Part shown: one piece after another, positions 26,809-35,456 of the stretch
How positions within the stretch are numbered: the first letter of the stretch is position 1
Layout of the letters: the number at the start of each line of letters is the position of its first letter
DNA from: Acidobacteriaceae bacterium
GTDB lineage: Bacteria; Acidobacteriota; Terriglobia; Terriglobales; Acidobacteriaceae
Direction: 5' to 3'
NCBI GenBank assembly: GCA_027452245.1
Contig: DAIDGW010000209.1
Location: forward strand, 1-64,000
Length of the DNA: 64,000 nucleotides
Notes under the pieces: model-generated
Databases searched by the model: none
Told to the model about the DNA's origin: nothing
Seen by the model: the letters and a program-made list of their open reading frames with translations, nothing else
Position numbers and translations under genes: made by a program

Positions 26809-27176
26809 GCTGGTCTTCCTATCTGTAGCTCTGCTGCGGTTGAGTAGCGAAGCCTCGCTGGTGAACTAGATGTGTTCCAAAAGACGGACAGTAGATGTTG
26901 CCCTTGGGCAGCGAGTTGTTCTATTTGCAAAACCAGATTGTTGCGCGTGCAACGGGGTTAACTGAGCAATTACTTACTTGCTAAATAACAGTGTTTTACT
27001 GTAGGTAAACGTTATAAATCGCCTGTAAAGCTTTCAGAGTTCTCGTCGTGGTATGCTCCACAACAGGAGCTCCGCGTCAATGCTTCGGTTCCTCATTTTT
27101 GAAAACCTTATCGCGCCGTACATAAGAATTGTCCCAGGCAACAGCTTGTCCCCTGTTTCAGGAGAACTTGAATCTT
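26809..27176. promoter_or_regulatory. Divergent control region between the second oxidase operon and a MarR gene
   Basis: About 370 bases with no credible gene. It must contain the promoter of the oxidase/alcohol dehydrogenase operon and of the MarR regulator. Palindromes are visible: GTTGC-GCGT-GCAAC at 26940-26953 and TTTAC-TGTAG-GTAAA at 26995-27009. The second overlaps ACAGT-GTTTT-ACTGT. Any could be an operator for the adjacent MarR protein. I did not assign -35/-10 elements. Confidence 0.5.
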
Positions 27177-27716
27177 ATGCTTCGCCCTCAAGATAACGAC
27201 CTCGACATGATTTGTGCTTGCGCCGCCTTACGCAAAGCTGCCCGCGCTGCGACTCAACTGTATGACTTGGTTCTTCAGCCAGCTGGACTGAAAGCTACTC
27301 AATTCTTTGCTCTGAAGAGCATTGCCGATGCGGGGGAGATCGCACAATGGAGATTTGCACGCAACAATTCTGTCGCGGTCGAAACGCTATCGCGGCGTTT
27401 TGCAGCTCTACGAAAGCGGGACCTAATCACCTGCCGAACGGGGGGAAATCATGGGGAACGGATTTACAGTCTAACCGACAAAGGGAAACAAGCTCTTAAT
27501 CAGGCCCTCCCATATTGGGAGCGTGCCCAGAAACGCTTGCGCCACACCTTAGGCGACTCCGATCTCAGCACCCTGCTCCGCATTTGCGACAACACAGTCG
27601 AAGCAGCGCATAAGGCAGAACTGCTGCGTGCAGCAAATTCCGCCCCTTTTCACTCCGCATGTCGCAGCAATTCTTCTCACGTGCAGGCTAACGGACACGA
27701 TCCTATTGTGCCTTGA
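27177..27716 (+). CDS. MarR family transcriptional regulator
   Basis: From the ATG at 27177 the protein is 179 residues. TTG starts at 27129 and 27168 are alternatives, and a GGAG at 27161-27164 fits either of the later starts. The winged helix region runs about 45-110, with SVAVETLSRRFAALRKRDLI as recognition part and GERIYSLTDKGKQAL as the wing and following helix, typical of MarR. The N-terminus has a Cys pair (MICACAALRKA) that could sense redox or metal. It is divergent from the second oxidase operon, which makes that operon the likely target (inference). Confidence 0.82.
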   Translation: MLRPQDNDLDMICACAALRKAARAATQLYDLVLQPAGLKATQFFALKSIADAGEIAQWRFARNNSVAVETLSRRFAALRKRDLITCRTGGNHGERIYSLTDKGKQALNQALPYWERAQKRLRHTLGDSDLSTLLRICDNTVEAAHKAELLRAANSAPFHSACRSNSSHVQANGHDPIVP

Positions 27717-27800
27717 TCTGCTGGTCTGATGTGCTTCTTGAGATGCGATGCCAGCATTCCCTGTCCCAATCAGGTGAAGTTGCGCTAACCCGGAATACGA

Positions 27801-27852
27801 CGCGGGATAACACGCGGGATAACGCAGCGCTGGAAAGAATCCGTGAAAGAAT
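27801..27852 (+). repeat. Short tandem direct repeats before the DUF305 gene
   Basis: CGCGGGATAAC occurs at 27801-27811 and 27813-27823, a 12-base period. GAAAGAAT occurs at 27833-27840 and 27845-27852, again 12 bases apart. The 12-base spacing in both pairs is close to one helical turn, as expected for tandem binding sites ahead of the start at 27889. No regulator is known for them. Confidence 0.45.
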
Positions 27853-27888
27853 TTACTATTCCGTAACAAAGGGTTCTGTCCCCGTTAC

Positions 27889-28629
27889 ATGAACATTCTG
27901 AGGGTTCACCGCCACTGGAAGCAGTTTCGTCTGCACTGCGAGCGACAAAAGCAGTGCGTCCTGCGAGTTTCACTTTTCTGCACGTTGTTGCTCATCATTC
28001 TTGGCGCCTGTGGTTCTCTTGAGCTAGCACGCGCACAGCAAACCCAGGCAAGACCGGTCGTTGTGCAACCGGGCGCACCAGGCCAACCAAGCAAAATCCT
28101 TCCATCGTCCACTCAGGGAGTGCTGCCGCCGCAATCTGCAGCCGATACGGCATTCATGCAGGGTATGATCGTCCACCACGCCCAGGCGGTGGAGATGACC
28201 GCGATGATTCCCTCGCATACGAATAACAAGGACCTGCATACACTGGGTGCACGTATCAGCCGCTCTCAGTCTGACGAAATCGATTTTATGAAGTGCTGGC
28301 TGGCAGCGCGCGGTGAAGCGGTTCCGAAACCGATGATGGGAATGCCTATGTCGCACGACAGCATGACGATGATGCCTGGAATGCTTACGCCCGAGCAGAT
28401 GGATGCCCTTCGCAAGGCAAAAGGAGCGGAATTTGATCACCTGTTTTTGGTTGGGATGATTCAGCACCACAACGGTGCGCTCACGATGGTGAGAGATCTC
28501 TTCAATACCTCCGGCGCTGGACAAGATGCCGAGCTTTTCAATTTTGCGACTGATGCGGACAATACGCAACGAGCCGAGATCCGAATTATGCAGAATATGT
28601 TGAAAAAAGAAAGACCCGAGGAGAAATAA
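27889..28629 (+). CDS. DUF305 domain-containing exported protein
   Basis: A 246-residue protein with an N-terminal membrane or signal segment (about 25-45; a GACGS lipobox-like site is possible). The DUF305 signature occurs twice: FMQGMIVHHAQAVEMT at about 87-102 and FLVGMIQHHNGALTMV at about 185-200, joined by a His/Met-rich linker (MPMSHDSMTMMPGM). DUF305 is a ferritin-like helical fold often next to copper-handling genes; the Met/His-rich linker fits copper binding, but this is an inference. The stop TAA shares a base with the ATG of the LVIVD gene, so they form an operon. Confidence 0.87.
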   Translation: MNILRVHRHWKQFRLHCERQKQCVLRVSLFCTLLLIILGACGSLELARAQQTQARPVVVQPGAPGQPSKILPSSTQGVLPPQSAADTAFMQGMIVHHAQAVEMTAMIPSHTNNKDLHTLGARISRSQSDEIDFMKCWLAARGEAVPKPMMGMPMSHDSMTMMPGMLTPEQMDALRKAKGAEFDHLFLVGMIQHHNGALTMVRDLFNTSGAGQDAELFNFATDADNTQRAEIRIMQNMLKKERPEEK

Positions 28630-30698
28630 TGAGCCGAACTTCCCATCCTTATTTATTTACACTGGCGGTTGCTCTGATCGTTTGTTTCGGCATATACCGG
28701 GCACAGTCACAATCGACGCAGCCCGCAAATCCTTCACAGTCCCAGACGGAAGGGCAGAAAGCCGCTACTCCTTCCGCAGCACAAAAAAATAAGGGTGATG
28801 ATGAAGAGGATCTTTTCGCCCCCGAGCCAGCGCCTGCGCTACCTCCGGGCATGACCGGATCAGACCCGAACGATCCGCGCGCGAAACTCTCAGCCGGCCT
28901 TTACAACGCCGGTGAAATCTCGATGGGAATGAAACACCTGCTGTGGCTCAAGAAACCTGATGCCTTCCAACTTGGTACTTCGAATCCTGACGACCCCAAG
29001 GTGCAGAAGATTATGGGCCAACTCGGAATGGGAAACAATCCTAAGATCCCTAAAGCAGCTCACTTGGTCATCGCGCAATTGGCCTTCGCCAATTCGGATC
29101 TCGCGTTCCAGGGCAATCATCTCTTTCAGGGAAATTTTTACGGCATAAGTATGTATGACATTTCTGACCCGGCGAAAGCCCACTTGCTTACTTCCCTGGT
29201 ATGCCCTGGAGGGCAGGGCGACGTTTCCGTCTACAAGAATCTCCTCTTTATGTCTGTCGAGATGCCTAATGGTCGCCTCGATTGCGGTGTTCAGGGATTC
29301 CCACCGGAACCGCCTCAACCTGAAAGCAAAGACAGCCAGCAACCGAAGAAGCGTCATATACCGGTGGCCCAAAAAGACCGCTTCCGTGGTGTAAGGATCT
29401 TTGATATTTCCGACATTCAAAATCCGAAACAGGTGGCTGCCATACAGACCTGCCGCGGATCCCACACTCATACGTTAGTTGTCGACCCAAACGACAAGGA
29501 CAATGTTTACATCTACGTCTCGGAAACCTCTTTTGTGCGCCAGTCGGAAGAGCTGGCAGGGTGCTCTGACGAGAAACCGGACGAGAACCCGAACACTTCT
29601 CTGTTTCGAATTGATGTGATCCAAGTACCGCTGGCTGCTCCTCAGGATGCAAAGATCGTTTCCAGTCCTCGGGTATTTATGGATGCGCGGACAGGTGCGA
29701 TCAATGGCCTCAACAATGGCGGCACCCATGGCAAGAACGGCCTCAAGAAGCCAGTGGATACGAACCAGTGCCACGACATCACTGTCTACTCGGCCCTCGG
29801 GTTGGCTGCCGGCGCATGTTCCGGAAACGGAATCCTTTTGGACATCAAAGATCCCGTGCATCCCAAGAGGGTCGATGCCGTCAATGATCCAAACTATTCC
29901 TATTGGCATTCCGCAACATTCTCCAATGACGGCACAAAAGTCGTATTTACAGATGAGTGGGGCGGTGGACTGGGAGCGCGCTGCCGCGCCAACGATCCGA
30001 ACAAGTGGGGTGCCGATGCGATATTCCATTTGAAGGACGACAAGCTGACTTTTTCGAACTATTACAAGCTTCCGGCCGCTCAGAGCGACACGGAGAATTG
30101 CGTAGCTCACAATGGCTCTCTGATTCCAGTGCCTGGTCGCGACATTGAGGTTCAGGCTTGGTATCAAGGCGGCGTGTCCGTCATGGACTTCACTGATCCT
30201 TCGCACCCCTATGAAATCGCCTACTTCGATCGCGGGCCCATCGATGCAAAAATGCTGGTGCTTGGCGGTTTCTGGTCCGCGTACTGGTACAACGGTTACA
30301 TCTATGGCTCAGAGATCGCCCGCGGCCTGGACGTATTTGAACTGACGCCGACTAAATTCTTGACCCAGAATGAAATCGATGCCGCAAAATCCGTCCAGTT
30401 GGCTGATCTCAATGTGCAAGACCAACCGAAGATCGAGTGGCCCGCCAACCTGGTAGTGGCGAAAGCTTATGTGGACCAACTTTCGCGGTCGCAAGCGCTT
30501 TCGGCCCGCCAAATTTCACAATTGCGAAAGGCGATCCAAAGTGCGGAAACATCGCACATGAATAAGAAGAAAGTCGCGAAATTGCAGAAGATGGCACCTC
30601 GCCTGGACAAAGACGCGGCAACTGCGAAGAACCCGTCCGATTCCATGCGCATGCATGAGCTTGCGGATGTTTTGAAGCGCTTGTCTGCAGCCGCCTGA
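28629..30698 (+). CDS. LVIVD-repeat exported protein
   Basis: A 689-residue protein with an N-terminal signal anchor and a Gln/Pro/Ala-rich stretch, then a beta-propeller of LVIVD-type repeats: FYGISMYDISDPAKAHLL, GVRIFDISDIQNPKQVA, GGVSVMDFTDPSHPYEIA and similar. Several cysteines (LVCPGGQG, QTCRGSHTH, VDTNQCHD) lie on the propeller. The C-terminal 120 residues are Lys/Ala-rich helices. LVIVD proteins are common in Acidobacteriota and Actinobacteria; their function is unknown, though they often pair with DUF305 genes as here. The extracellular location is supported by the signal. Confidence 0.85.
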   Translation: MSRTSHPYLFTLAVALIVCFGIYRAQSQSTQPANPSQSQTEGQKAATPSAAQKNKGDDEEDLFAPEPAPALPPGMTGSDPNDPRAKLSAGLYNAGEISMGMKHLLWLKKPDAFQLGTSNPDDPKVQKIMGQLGMGNNPKIPKAAHLVIAQLAFANSDLAFQGNHLFQGNFYGISMYDISDPAKAHLLTSLVCPGGQGDVSVYKNLLFMSVEMPNGRLDCGVQGFPPEPPQPESKDSQQPKKRHIPVAQKDRFRGVRIFDISDIQNPKQVAAIQTCRGSHTHTLVVDPNDKDNVYIYVSETSFVRQSEELAGCSDEKPDENPNTSLFRIDVIQVPLAAPQDAKIVSSPRVFMDARTGAINGLNNGGTHGKNGLKKPVDTNQCHDITVYSALGLAAGACSGNGILLDIKDPVHPKRVDAVNDPNYSYWHSATFSNDGTKVVFTDEWGGGLGARCRANDPNKWGADAIFHLKDDKLTFSNYYKLPAAQSDTENCVAHNGSLIPVPGRDIEVQAWYQGGVSVMDFTDPSHPYEIAYFDRGPIDAKMLVLGGFWSAYWYNGYIYGSEIARGLDVFELTPTKFLTQNEIDAAKSVQLADLNVQDQPKIEWPANLVVAKAYVDQLSRSQALSARQISQLRKAIQSAETSHMNKKKVAKLQKMAPRLDKDAATAKNPSDSMRMHELADVLKRLSAAA

Positions 30699-30722
30699 AT
30701 TTTTCCGATTGGCGATAATACG

Positions 30723-30781
30723 GCTCTGAGTCGTGCGAGCAAATGGCGAAATTGTTATTTGCTTATGCGGCGGCTCAGAGC
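30723..30781 (+). terminator. Two-tier stem-loop after the LVIVD gene
   Basis: Outer arms GCTCTGAG (30723-30730) and CTCAGAGC (30774-30781) enclose inner arms AGCAAAT (30738-30744) and ATTTGCT (30757-30763). The structure is followed by TTTCTTCTT. It starts 25 bases after the stop at 30698 and likely ends the DUF305-LVIVD transcript. Confidence 0.5.
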
Positions 30782-30836
30782 TTTCTTCTTGCACGCTACC
30801 CTGTAGTTCTGCAACGGGATTCCCATTCTTTATAAT

Positions 30837-30852
30837 TGAAACGACCGTTTCA
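30837..30852. promoter_or_regulatory. Palindromic operator at the TetR promoter
   Basis: TGAAACG-AC-CGTTTCA is a perfect 7-bp inverted repeat with a two-base centre, 20 bases before the ATG at 30872. Operators of this kind (AAACGACCGTTT core) are typical of TetR/AcrR regulators that control their own gene. TATAAT at 30831-30836 directly before the palindrome is a perfect -10 box, so binding would block RNA polymerase. Confidence 0.75.
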
Positions 30853-30871
30853 TTTATGATAGCGTCGATCC

Positions 30872-31441
30872 ATGAGTCGAACCGTCAACAAAGAGCGGCC
30901 AGGCGAACTGCGGAACGCGATCGTCGGATATTTACTCAAGCATGGACTCACGAACCTGTCTCTTAGGCCGCTGGCAAGGGCACTGGGATGTAGTCCGCGA
31001 ATCCTGCTTTACCACTTCGGATCAAAGGAACAAATGGTTACTGAGGTCTTGGCCCAGATTCGGCAACAACAACGTATGACCTACGATCGGATCCATGCGG
31101 AAGATCTTACAGATGTGTATTACCAAGTGTGGCAATGCCTGAGCGCACCAGATTCCGAACCGCTATTTCGTCTTTTTTTCGAAGTCTACGGCATCGCGCT
31201 TCGTCAGCCGAGACGCTACAAAGACTTCTTGCAGCGTACTCATCAGGATTGGCTGCACGCTATCAAGCAGGATTTCAGTTCAAAGCGCGATCCCAAGGAG
31301 GCGGAGGCGATGGCAACCGCGATCCTGGCTGGATTCCGAGGCTTCATGCTCGATTACTGTGCAACTCAAGACCGCAAACGTCTCGATCGTGCGGTGCAAT
31401 TGTGGCTGCGCGGACTGCAATCAACGTTCCTTAACCAATGA
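30872..31441 (+). CDS. TetR/AcrR family transcriptional regulator
   Basis: A 189-residue repressor. The N-terminal helix-turn-helix covers about 12-58 (LSLRPLARALGCSPRILLYH, then FGSKEQMVTEV), and the rest is the all-helical ligand domain, with a C-terminal part similar to the TetR_C_6-like class. It has its own operator just upstream at 30837-30852. The metallo-beta-lactamase-fold gene follows after a few bases on the same strand and is its likely target together with itself. Confidence 0.9.
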   Translation: MSRTVNKERPGELRNAIVGYLLKHGLTNLSLRPLARALGCSPRILLYHFGSKEQMVTEVLAQIRQQQRMTYDRIHAEDLTDVYYQVWQCLSAPDSEPLFRLFFEVYGIALRQPRRYKDFLQRTHQDWLHAIKQDFSSKRDPKEAEAMATAILAGFRGFMLDYCATQDRKRLDRAVQLWLRGLQSTFLNQ

Positions 31442-31453
31442 GGTCTTGTGCTG

Positions 31454-32506
31454 ATGACATCGTGCAATGAGCCACTCGCTTTGTTTTCAACCGGACGGTG
31501 CGCCCTCCGCCGCTTCATCATTGCTGGAATTATCGCGATAGTGCTCGCCTCCACGTACGGATGGGGACAACTCACTCCCGGATCAATGGAGGTTCACTGG
31601 AATGCAGGCTCCGCCAATTGTGCTAAGGATCAACAACCTCCGCTTCAGGTGCACTCCTATAACCGTCAAACTTTCATACTCCGCGAAGACCTTTGCGCAA
31701 CCTTTGAAGCGCCATTCATGTACTTGCTGATTGGAACCAGCAAGGCACTCCTCATCGATACCGGTGACGTAGAAGACGCCTCAAAGGTGCCCGTAGCAAC
31801 GACGGTTATGGCCTTACTCCCGGCAAATGCTTCCGGCAAGCTCCCCTTGCTGGTCGTTCATACACATAGGCATCTTGATCATCGCGCTGGGGATGTTCAA
31901 TTCGCTCACTTGCCAAATGTTCAGGTGGTTGGATTCGATATCGGCAGCCTTCGACACTTTTACAAATTTGCCAACTGGCCTGGTGGCATTGCTCAAATCA
32001 AACTTGGGGATCGAATCGTTGACGCAATGCCTACACCGGGACACAATGCGACGGAGGTTTCGTTCTACGACCGAACTACCGGCCTGTTCTTTTCCGGTGA
32101 CTTCCTTTTGCCCGGTCGCCTCCTCATCGATGATGCCAAAGCAGACATCGCCAGCGCTAAGCGGGTCGCCAACTTCGTAAGAGATCAGCCCGTCAGTTTC
32201 GTGCTCGGCGGCCATATCGAGATGAATTCTGAGCGGAAGCTATATGATTGGGGATCCCAATACCATCCGAACGAACAAGTTCTGCAGATGAGCAAGCAGG
32301 ATCTGCTTGAACTGCCGGCAACGCTCGAAACTTTCAACGGTTTCTACACTACTAGCGGCAAGTTTACGATGGAAAACTCGATGCGGATACTCATCGTTTC
32401 TGCCGTTCTTATTCTTGGAGTCATTGTCGCTCTCGTGTGGGCGATCCTTCACTATGTCCGCCGTCGAAAGCGCTTTCGTACTTTACGTAAGGTAACTCAT
32501 GTCTGA
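31454..32506 (+). CDS. Membrane-anchored metallo-beta-lactamase-fold hydrolase
   Basis: The ATG at 31454 (350 residues) lies 10 bases after GAGG; a GTG at 31448 is an alternative. A signal or anchor helix (about 19-40) and a C-terminal membrane helix (about 315-340, followed by RRRKR) frame a metallo-beta-lactamase domain. The zinc motif HxHxDH is seen at His138-His143 (HRHLDHRAGD), with later His in TPGHNATE, Asp in FSGDFLLPG and His in GGHIEMN. The substrate is unknown. It is co-transcribed with the TetR gene and probably works at the outer face of the membrane. Confidence 0.83.
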   Translation: MTSCNEPLALFSTGRCALRRFIIAGIIAIVLASTYGWGQLTPGSMEVHWNAGSANCAKDQQPPLQVHSYNRQTFILREDLCATFEAPFMYLLIGTSKALLIDTGDVEDASKVPVATTVMALLPANASGKLPLLVVHTHRHLDHRAGDVQFAHLPNVQVVGFDIGSLRHFYKFANWPGGIAQIKLGDRIVDAMPTPGHNATEVSFYDRTTGLFFSGDFLLPGRLLIDDAKADIASAKRVANFVRDQPVSFVLGGHIEMNSERKLYDWGSQYHPNEQVLQMSKQDLLELPATLETFNGFYTTSGKFTMENSMRILIVSAVLILGVIVALVWAILHYVRRRKRFRTLRKVTHV

Positions 32507-32541
32507 GAATCAGATATACAAGTCTCTCCCGATTCGGTGCC

Positions 32542-32772
32542 CTACCTCGATCCTGATTGTCCCTGATCCGCACCAGTCTGCGCTTCCTGCCTTGCGTTGT
32601 CGAGTTCCCATTCGAGCCAATCTTCGCCGAACAGTTCCACCGGGTGCTGTGTACGGATGGTCCCATTGCCGCAACGAAGATCGGCCGCGGAGCAATACTT
32701 GTCGCAGCCCCAGCAAATTCGCTCCGGGTTCTTTGGATTGGTGGGTACTCTGGGTTTTCTTGATTGCGTCAT
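32542..32772 (-). CDS. DUF3079 small cysteine-rich protein
   Basis: A 76-residue protein. The DUF3079 core is unmistakable: NPERICWGCDKYCSAADLRC, then CGNG, then RTQHPVELFGEDWLEWELD. Five cysteines in the first half suggest zinc or iron binding. I take the ATG at 32772, with AGG seven bases upstream, rather than the longer frame from 32841 that overlaps the upstream gene. It lies 43 bases downstream of the membrane 4Fe-4S gene, probably in the same transcript. The function of DUF3079 is unknown. Confidence 0.82.
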   Translation of the reverse strand: MTQSRKPRVPTNPKNPERICWGCDKYCSAADLRCGNGTIRTQHPVELFGEDWLEWELDNARQEAQTGADQGQSGSR

Positions 32773-32815
32773 TTCAGTACCTGAACCTTTGAGCGTGCAA
32801 TTCTGATACCCACAA

Positions 32816-33964
32816 CTATTGCTCAGTTCCAGAGTGGCCATTCTCGATTATTGGATGATTCTGCTCATTGGCCGCTGATACGAGCTTAAGAACAACTTCT
32901 CGTGGCAAAGATGTTTGCCAGTGACCGCTCAATTTCGCGTATCCCACAAAGCCAAAAAAGATCACCGCTAGGCCGATCGCAAGTTGCCACGCTGGCAGGA
33001 CTCGGCGTGGCTTGGTCGGTACCGCGACTTGCAGATCAAGGGTATTTTTGGCTGGGCAGACCGCGACGCACTCCAGACAACTCATGCACTCCGCCGAACG
33101 AATCTGAATCAATCGGTCGACGGGAAGGGCTGATGGACATACCTTCGCGCACTTCCCGCAATCAATGCACGTGCTTTCTCTGCGTGCGATCAGTACCGGG
33201 CTGACCAGAGAAATCAACCCCATCCAGGCCCCGTACGGGCACAGATACCGGCACCAGAAGTTCTGCACCATCATTGAGGCCAGCACCAATATGCCCAGCA
33301 CACAGGCGGTTGTTCCATCGATGAATCGAAAGAAGTTGAGCATTCGCACGTCGACCACAAGGCCATACGGACTGGCTACAAAATCGGCGATCGCCACGGC
33401 CGACATCATTGCTATGGCATAAGCGAAGAATCCCAGCAGTAGATACTTCAAGGAGCGCAGAGGGAGATCGATCCAGCGTGGAAGTCGGACATTTCTTCCC
33501 AGAACGTTTCGTCCAAACTTCCAGAGATACTCAGAAATAGTTCCTACCGGACACATCCAGCCACAAAACGATTTGCGAAGCAATAGAGAACTGAGCGTGA
33601 ATGCTGCGAAGAGGAAGAATGCGGCTGGGTGCAATCGTGGGAGGTGGCCACTGGCCAGCACATACCTGGACTGCATTAGGCCTTCTATCGGCAGCCCCCC
33701 CTCGACGCCCGCAGGACGCGTAATTTCGGCCGTTCGGCCTCCGGTTTCGGCCCAGCGGACCCAAAAGTAAAACTGCCCCCCAATCCAGACACTCAAAATA
33801 AGAAACGCGCTCTGGACTGCAAGCCGAATATGCTGAGAGGCGTCCTTTTTCTCCCGCCGCACCAGTTTCTTCCGAGGTTTCGAGATTTCGCCATGCAGCT
33901 TAGGTAGCTCTAGGTTGGCGCCGTTTCGGGTTGGTGCCGGATATCGCTCGACCGTCACCTGCAT
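32816..33964 (-). CDS. Membrane 4Fe-4S protein of the NapH/NosR/CcoG type
   Basis: The ATG at 33964 follows GGAG by five bases and gives 382 residues. Five or six membrane helices carry two CxxxCP motifs (FCGWMCPVG and WCRYLCPYG). Two ferredoxin-type clusters follow: CIDCGKCAKVCP and CMSCLECVAVCP. The family moves electrons from quinol to periplasmic or membrane partners in nitrate, nitrous oxide or copper metabolism. It lacks the periplasmic FMN domain of NosR. The palindrome TGACTTATGTCA is centred 55 bases upstream of the start, the same as before the RIC gene, which links it to a nitric-oxide or oxygen response. Confidence 0.87.
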   Translation of the reverse strand: MQVTVERYPAPTRNGANLELPKLHGEISKPRKKLVRREKKDASQHIRLAVQSAFLILSVWIGGQFYFWVRWAETGGRTAEITRPAGVEGGLPIEGLMQSRYVLASGHLPRLHPAAFFLFAAFTLSSLLLRKSFCGWMCPVGTISEYLWKFGRNVLGRNVRLPRWIDLPLRSLKYLLLGFFAYAIAMMSAVAIADFVASPYGLVVDVRMLNFFRFIDGTTACVLGILVLASMMVQNFWCRYLCPYGAWMGLISLVSPVLIARRESTCIDCGKCAKVCPSALPVDRLIQIRSAECMSCLECVAVCPAKNTLDLQVAVPTKPRRVLPAWQLAIGLAVIFFGFVGYAKLSGHWQTSLPREVVLKLVSAANEQNHPIIENGHSGTEQ

Positions 33965-34013
33965 AGCCGCTCCTTCCATTTTCGAAAATAGAGCAGAAAC
34001 GTCTGGCCGGATA

Positions 34014-34025
34014 TGACTTATGTCA
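34014..34025. promoter_or_regulatory. Crp/Fnr-type palindrome before the 4Fe-4S gene
   Basis: TGAC-TTAT-GTCA is a perfect dyad with a four-base centre, 50 bases upstream of the start at 33964. The identical 12-mer, within a matching 15-base core (ATGACTTATGTCACG), lies before the RIC gene at 36253-36264. The half-site spacing fits a Crp/Fnr dimer, and such a regulator is encoded at 36307-37011. Confidence 0.7.
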
Positions 34026-34211
34026 CGCTGTTTCCCAGCCAACTGAATCTTTTAACTCCGGCAATATGAATGAGATTCAGACACTTTCGCTTCTAACCCC
34101 GGCGATCCCGGTCTATCGGTCGGAAGCGGGTGGCCGGCTGGCAAATGTGGCGAAAAGATTAACGGCGAAGACAGTAACTGCCGTCATCTCAATCACTGCC
34201 GAGACCGGCAG

Positions 34212-35447
34212 TCAGGACCACGCAGACGGGAAGAATCCTTGATATGCCAATACCTCAGAACCGACCCTCAAAAGGCATCCGATGGTAAGCAGCGCCATCG
34301 ATGCAAACATCAGTTTCGTGCTGAACAGCAATTTCATTCCAGAGAAAGCCGGCAGAACTCGCTGGCCAATCGCAAACATCATCATGGCCAAAAACCCGAC
34401 TGTCAGCGCATGACGTGAAGCACCCCAGATGCCATGCGCATCGTGAGTCGATATCGCAGCCCAGATCCCCAGAAGCGCTGCAACCAGCGCCCACAAATAC
34501 GATAGCCGAACAAAAAATGGAAAGCTGCTGTGTACGCCTTTGAGCTTGGGTGGCCTTTCAGGCAAGATGAAAAGGCGCAATGCGACTGTAGCCATAATGA
34601 CTCCGATTACGAGGAGCATCGTTGCCAGCCTAGTCCAATTAATAAATTCAGCAACTACGCCCGCGAACGTCACTGAGACAGCCCCCAGAAGGACCTTCCC
34701 GTACGTAGGGCGCAAACCGAGGAAGACCGGCAGCCACTTCGCACTAAAGCCCCAAACAAAGGGCACAAGAAATCCCCAAGTCTCGAGAGCCAGAAGTTTT
34801 TCATCGAAGATCGTCGGTATTTCTGGTGATGCGGCATGCAGCCCAAGGTAGATTGAATAGCCAAAGTTGAGTAGAAGCGCCAACATCAACCCGATAGTCC
34901 CAGAGATCACCACGAAGACCCAATTGTCGAGCTTTTCTTTCCCCGAGTCCTGTGGACGGTGGCCCGATACGGTGACGAAAAACAAAGCAAAAGCAGTTAA
35001 CTCAAATATCGCTGAGGCTGGCAAAAGTATCCGCCAATGCCATTCGTAAACCGTACACAGCCAATGGAGCGACACTCCGGCCGTCCACAGTCCCCACGCT
35101 GCATAGACCCTGGAGAGGGCGAACGAATTCAAGCGCCGCAGTTTGGGGATTGAGTAAAAACCAATCCCCAGAATGAAACTGCCGATCCAGCCGAAGATCT
35201 GCGCATGCCCATGTGCCTGAATCCACGCCGGTGAGACGATACTGGCAGACCTGTGACTGCTAATGGCGAGGAGATTCCATACCCCAAGAAATGTCCCAGG
35301 CAGCAGCATGAACAACAGTCCGGTTCCGATGTAGAGCATGAGCAAGCGAGAAAGAGTTGCTTCGCGACCTGCTGAAATACTCGCAATTTCAATTGGAGTC
35401 AGGGTTCGTCCGACTTCTTTCTCAATTCGCGTCGGCAGCGCAGACAT
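34212..35447 (-). CDS. nnrS: NnrS family heme-copper membrane protein
   Basis: A 411-residue protein with about 12 membrane helices. NnrS features visible are QAHGHAQIFGWIGSFILGIG near residues 75-95, ETWGFLVPFVWGFSAKWLPVF near 205-225, and SRHALTVGFLAMMMFAIGQR near 350-370. NnrS proteins are made in response to nitric oxide and protect cells against it. GAGG eight bases upstream supports the ATG. It follows the RIC gene by nine bases, so both are one transcript under the TGACTTATGTCA box. Confidence 0.85.
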   Translation of the reverse strand: MSALPTRIEKEVGRTLTPIEIASISAGREATLSRLLMLYIGTGLLFMLLPGTFLGVWNLLAISSHRSASIVSPAWIQAHGHAQIFGWIGSFILGIGFYSIPKLRRLNSFALSRVYAAWGLWTAGVSLHWLCTVYEWHWRILLPASAIFELTAFALFFVTVSGHRPQDSGKEKLDNWVFVVISGTIGLMLALLLNFGYSIYLGLHAASPEIPTIFDEKLLALETWGFLVPFVWGFSAKWLPVFLGLRPTYGKVLLGAVSVTFAGVVAEFINWTRLATMLLVIGVIMATVALRLFILPERPPKLKGVHSSFPFFVRLSYLWALVAALLGIWAAISTHDAHGIWGASRHALTVGFLAMMMFAIGQRVLPAFSGMKLLFSTKLMFASMALLTIGCLLRVGSEVLAYQGFFPSAWS

Positions 35448-35456
35448 ATTCTGGCC

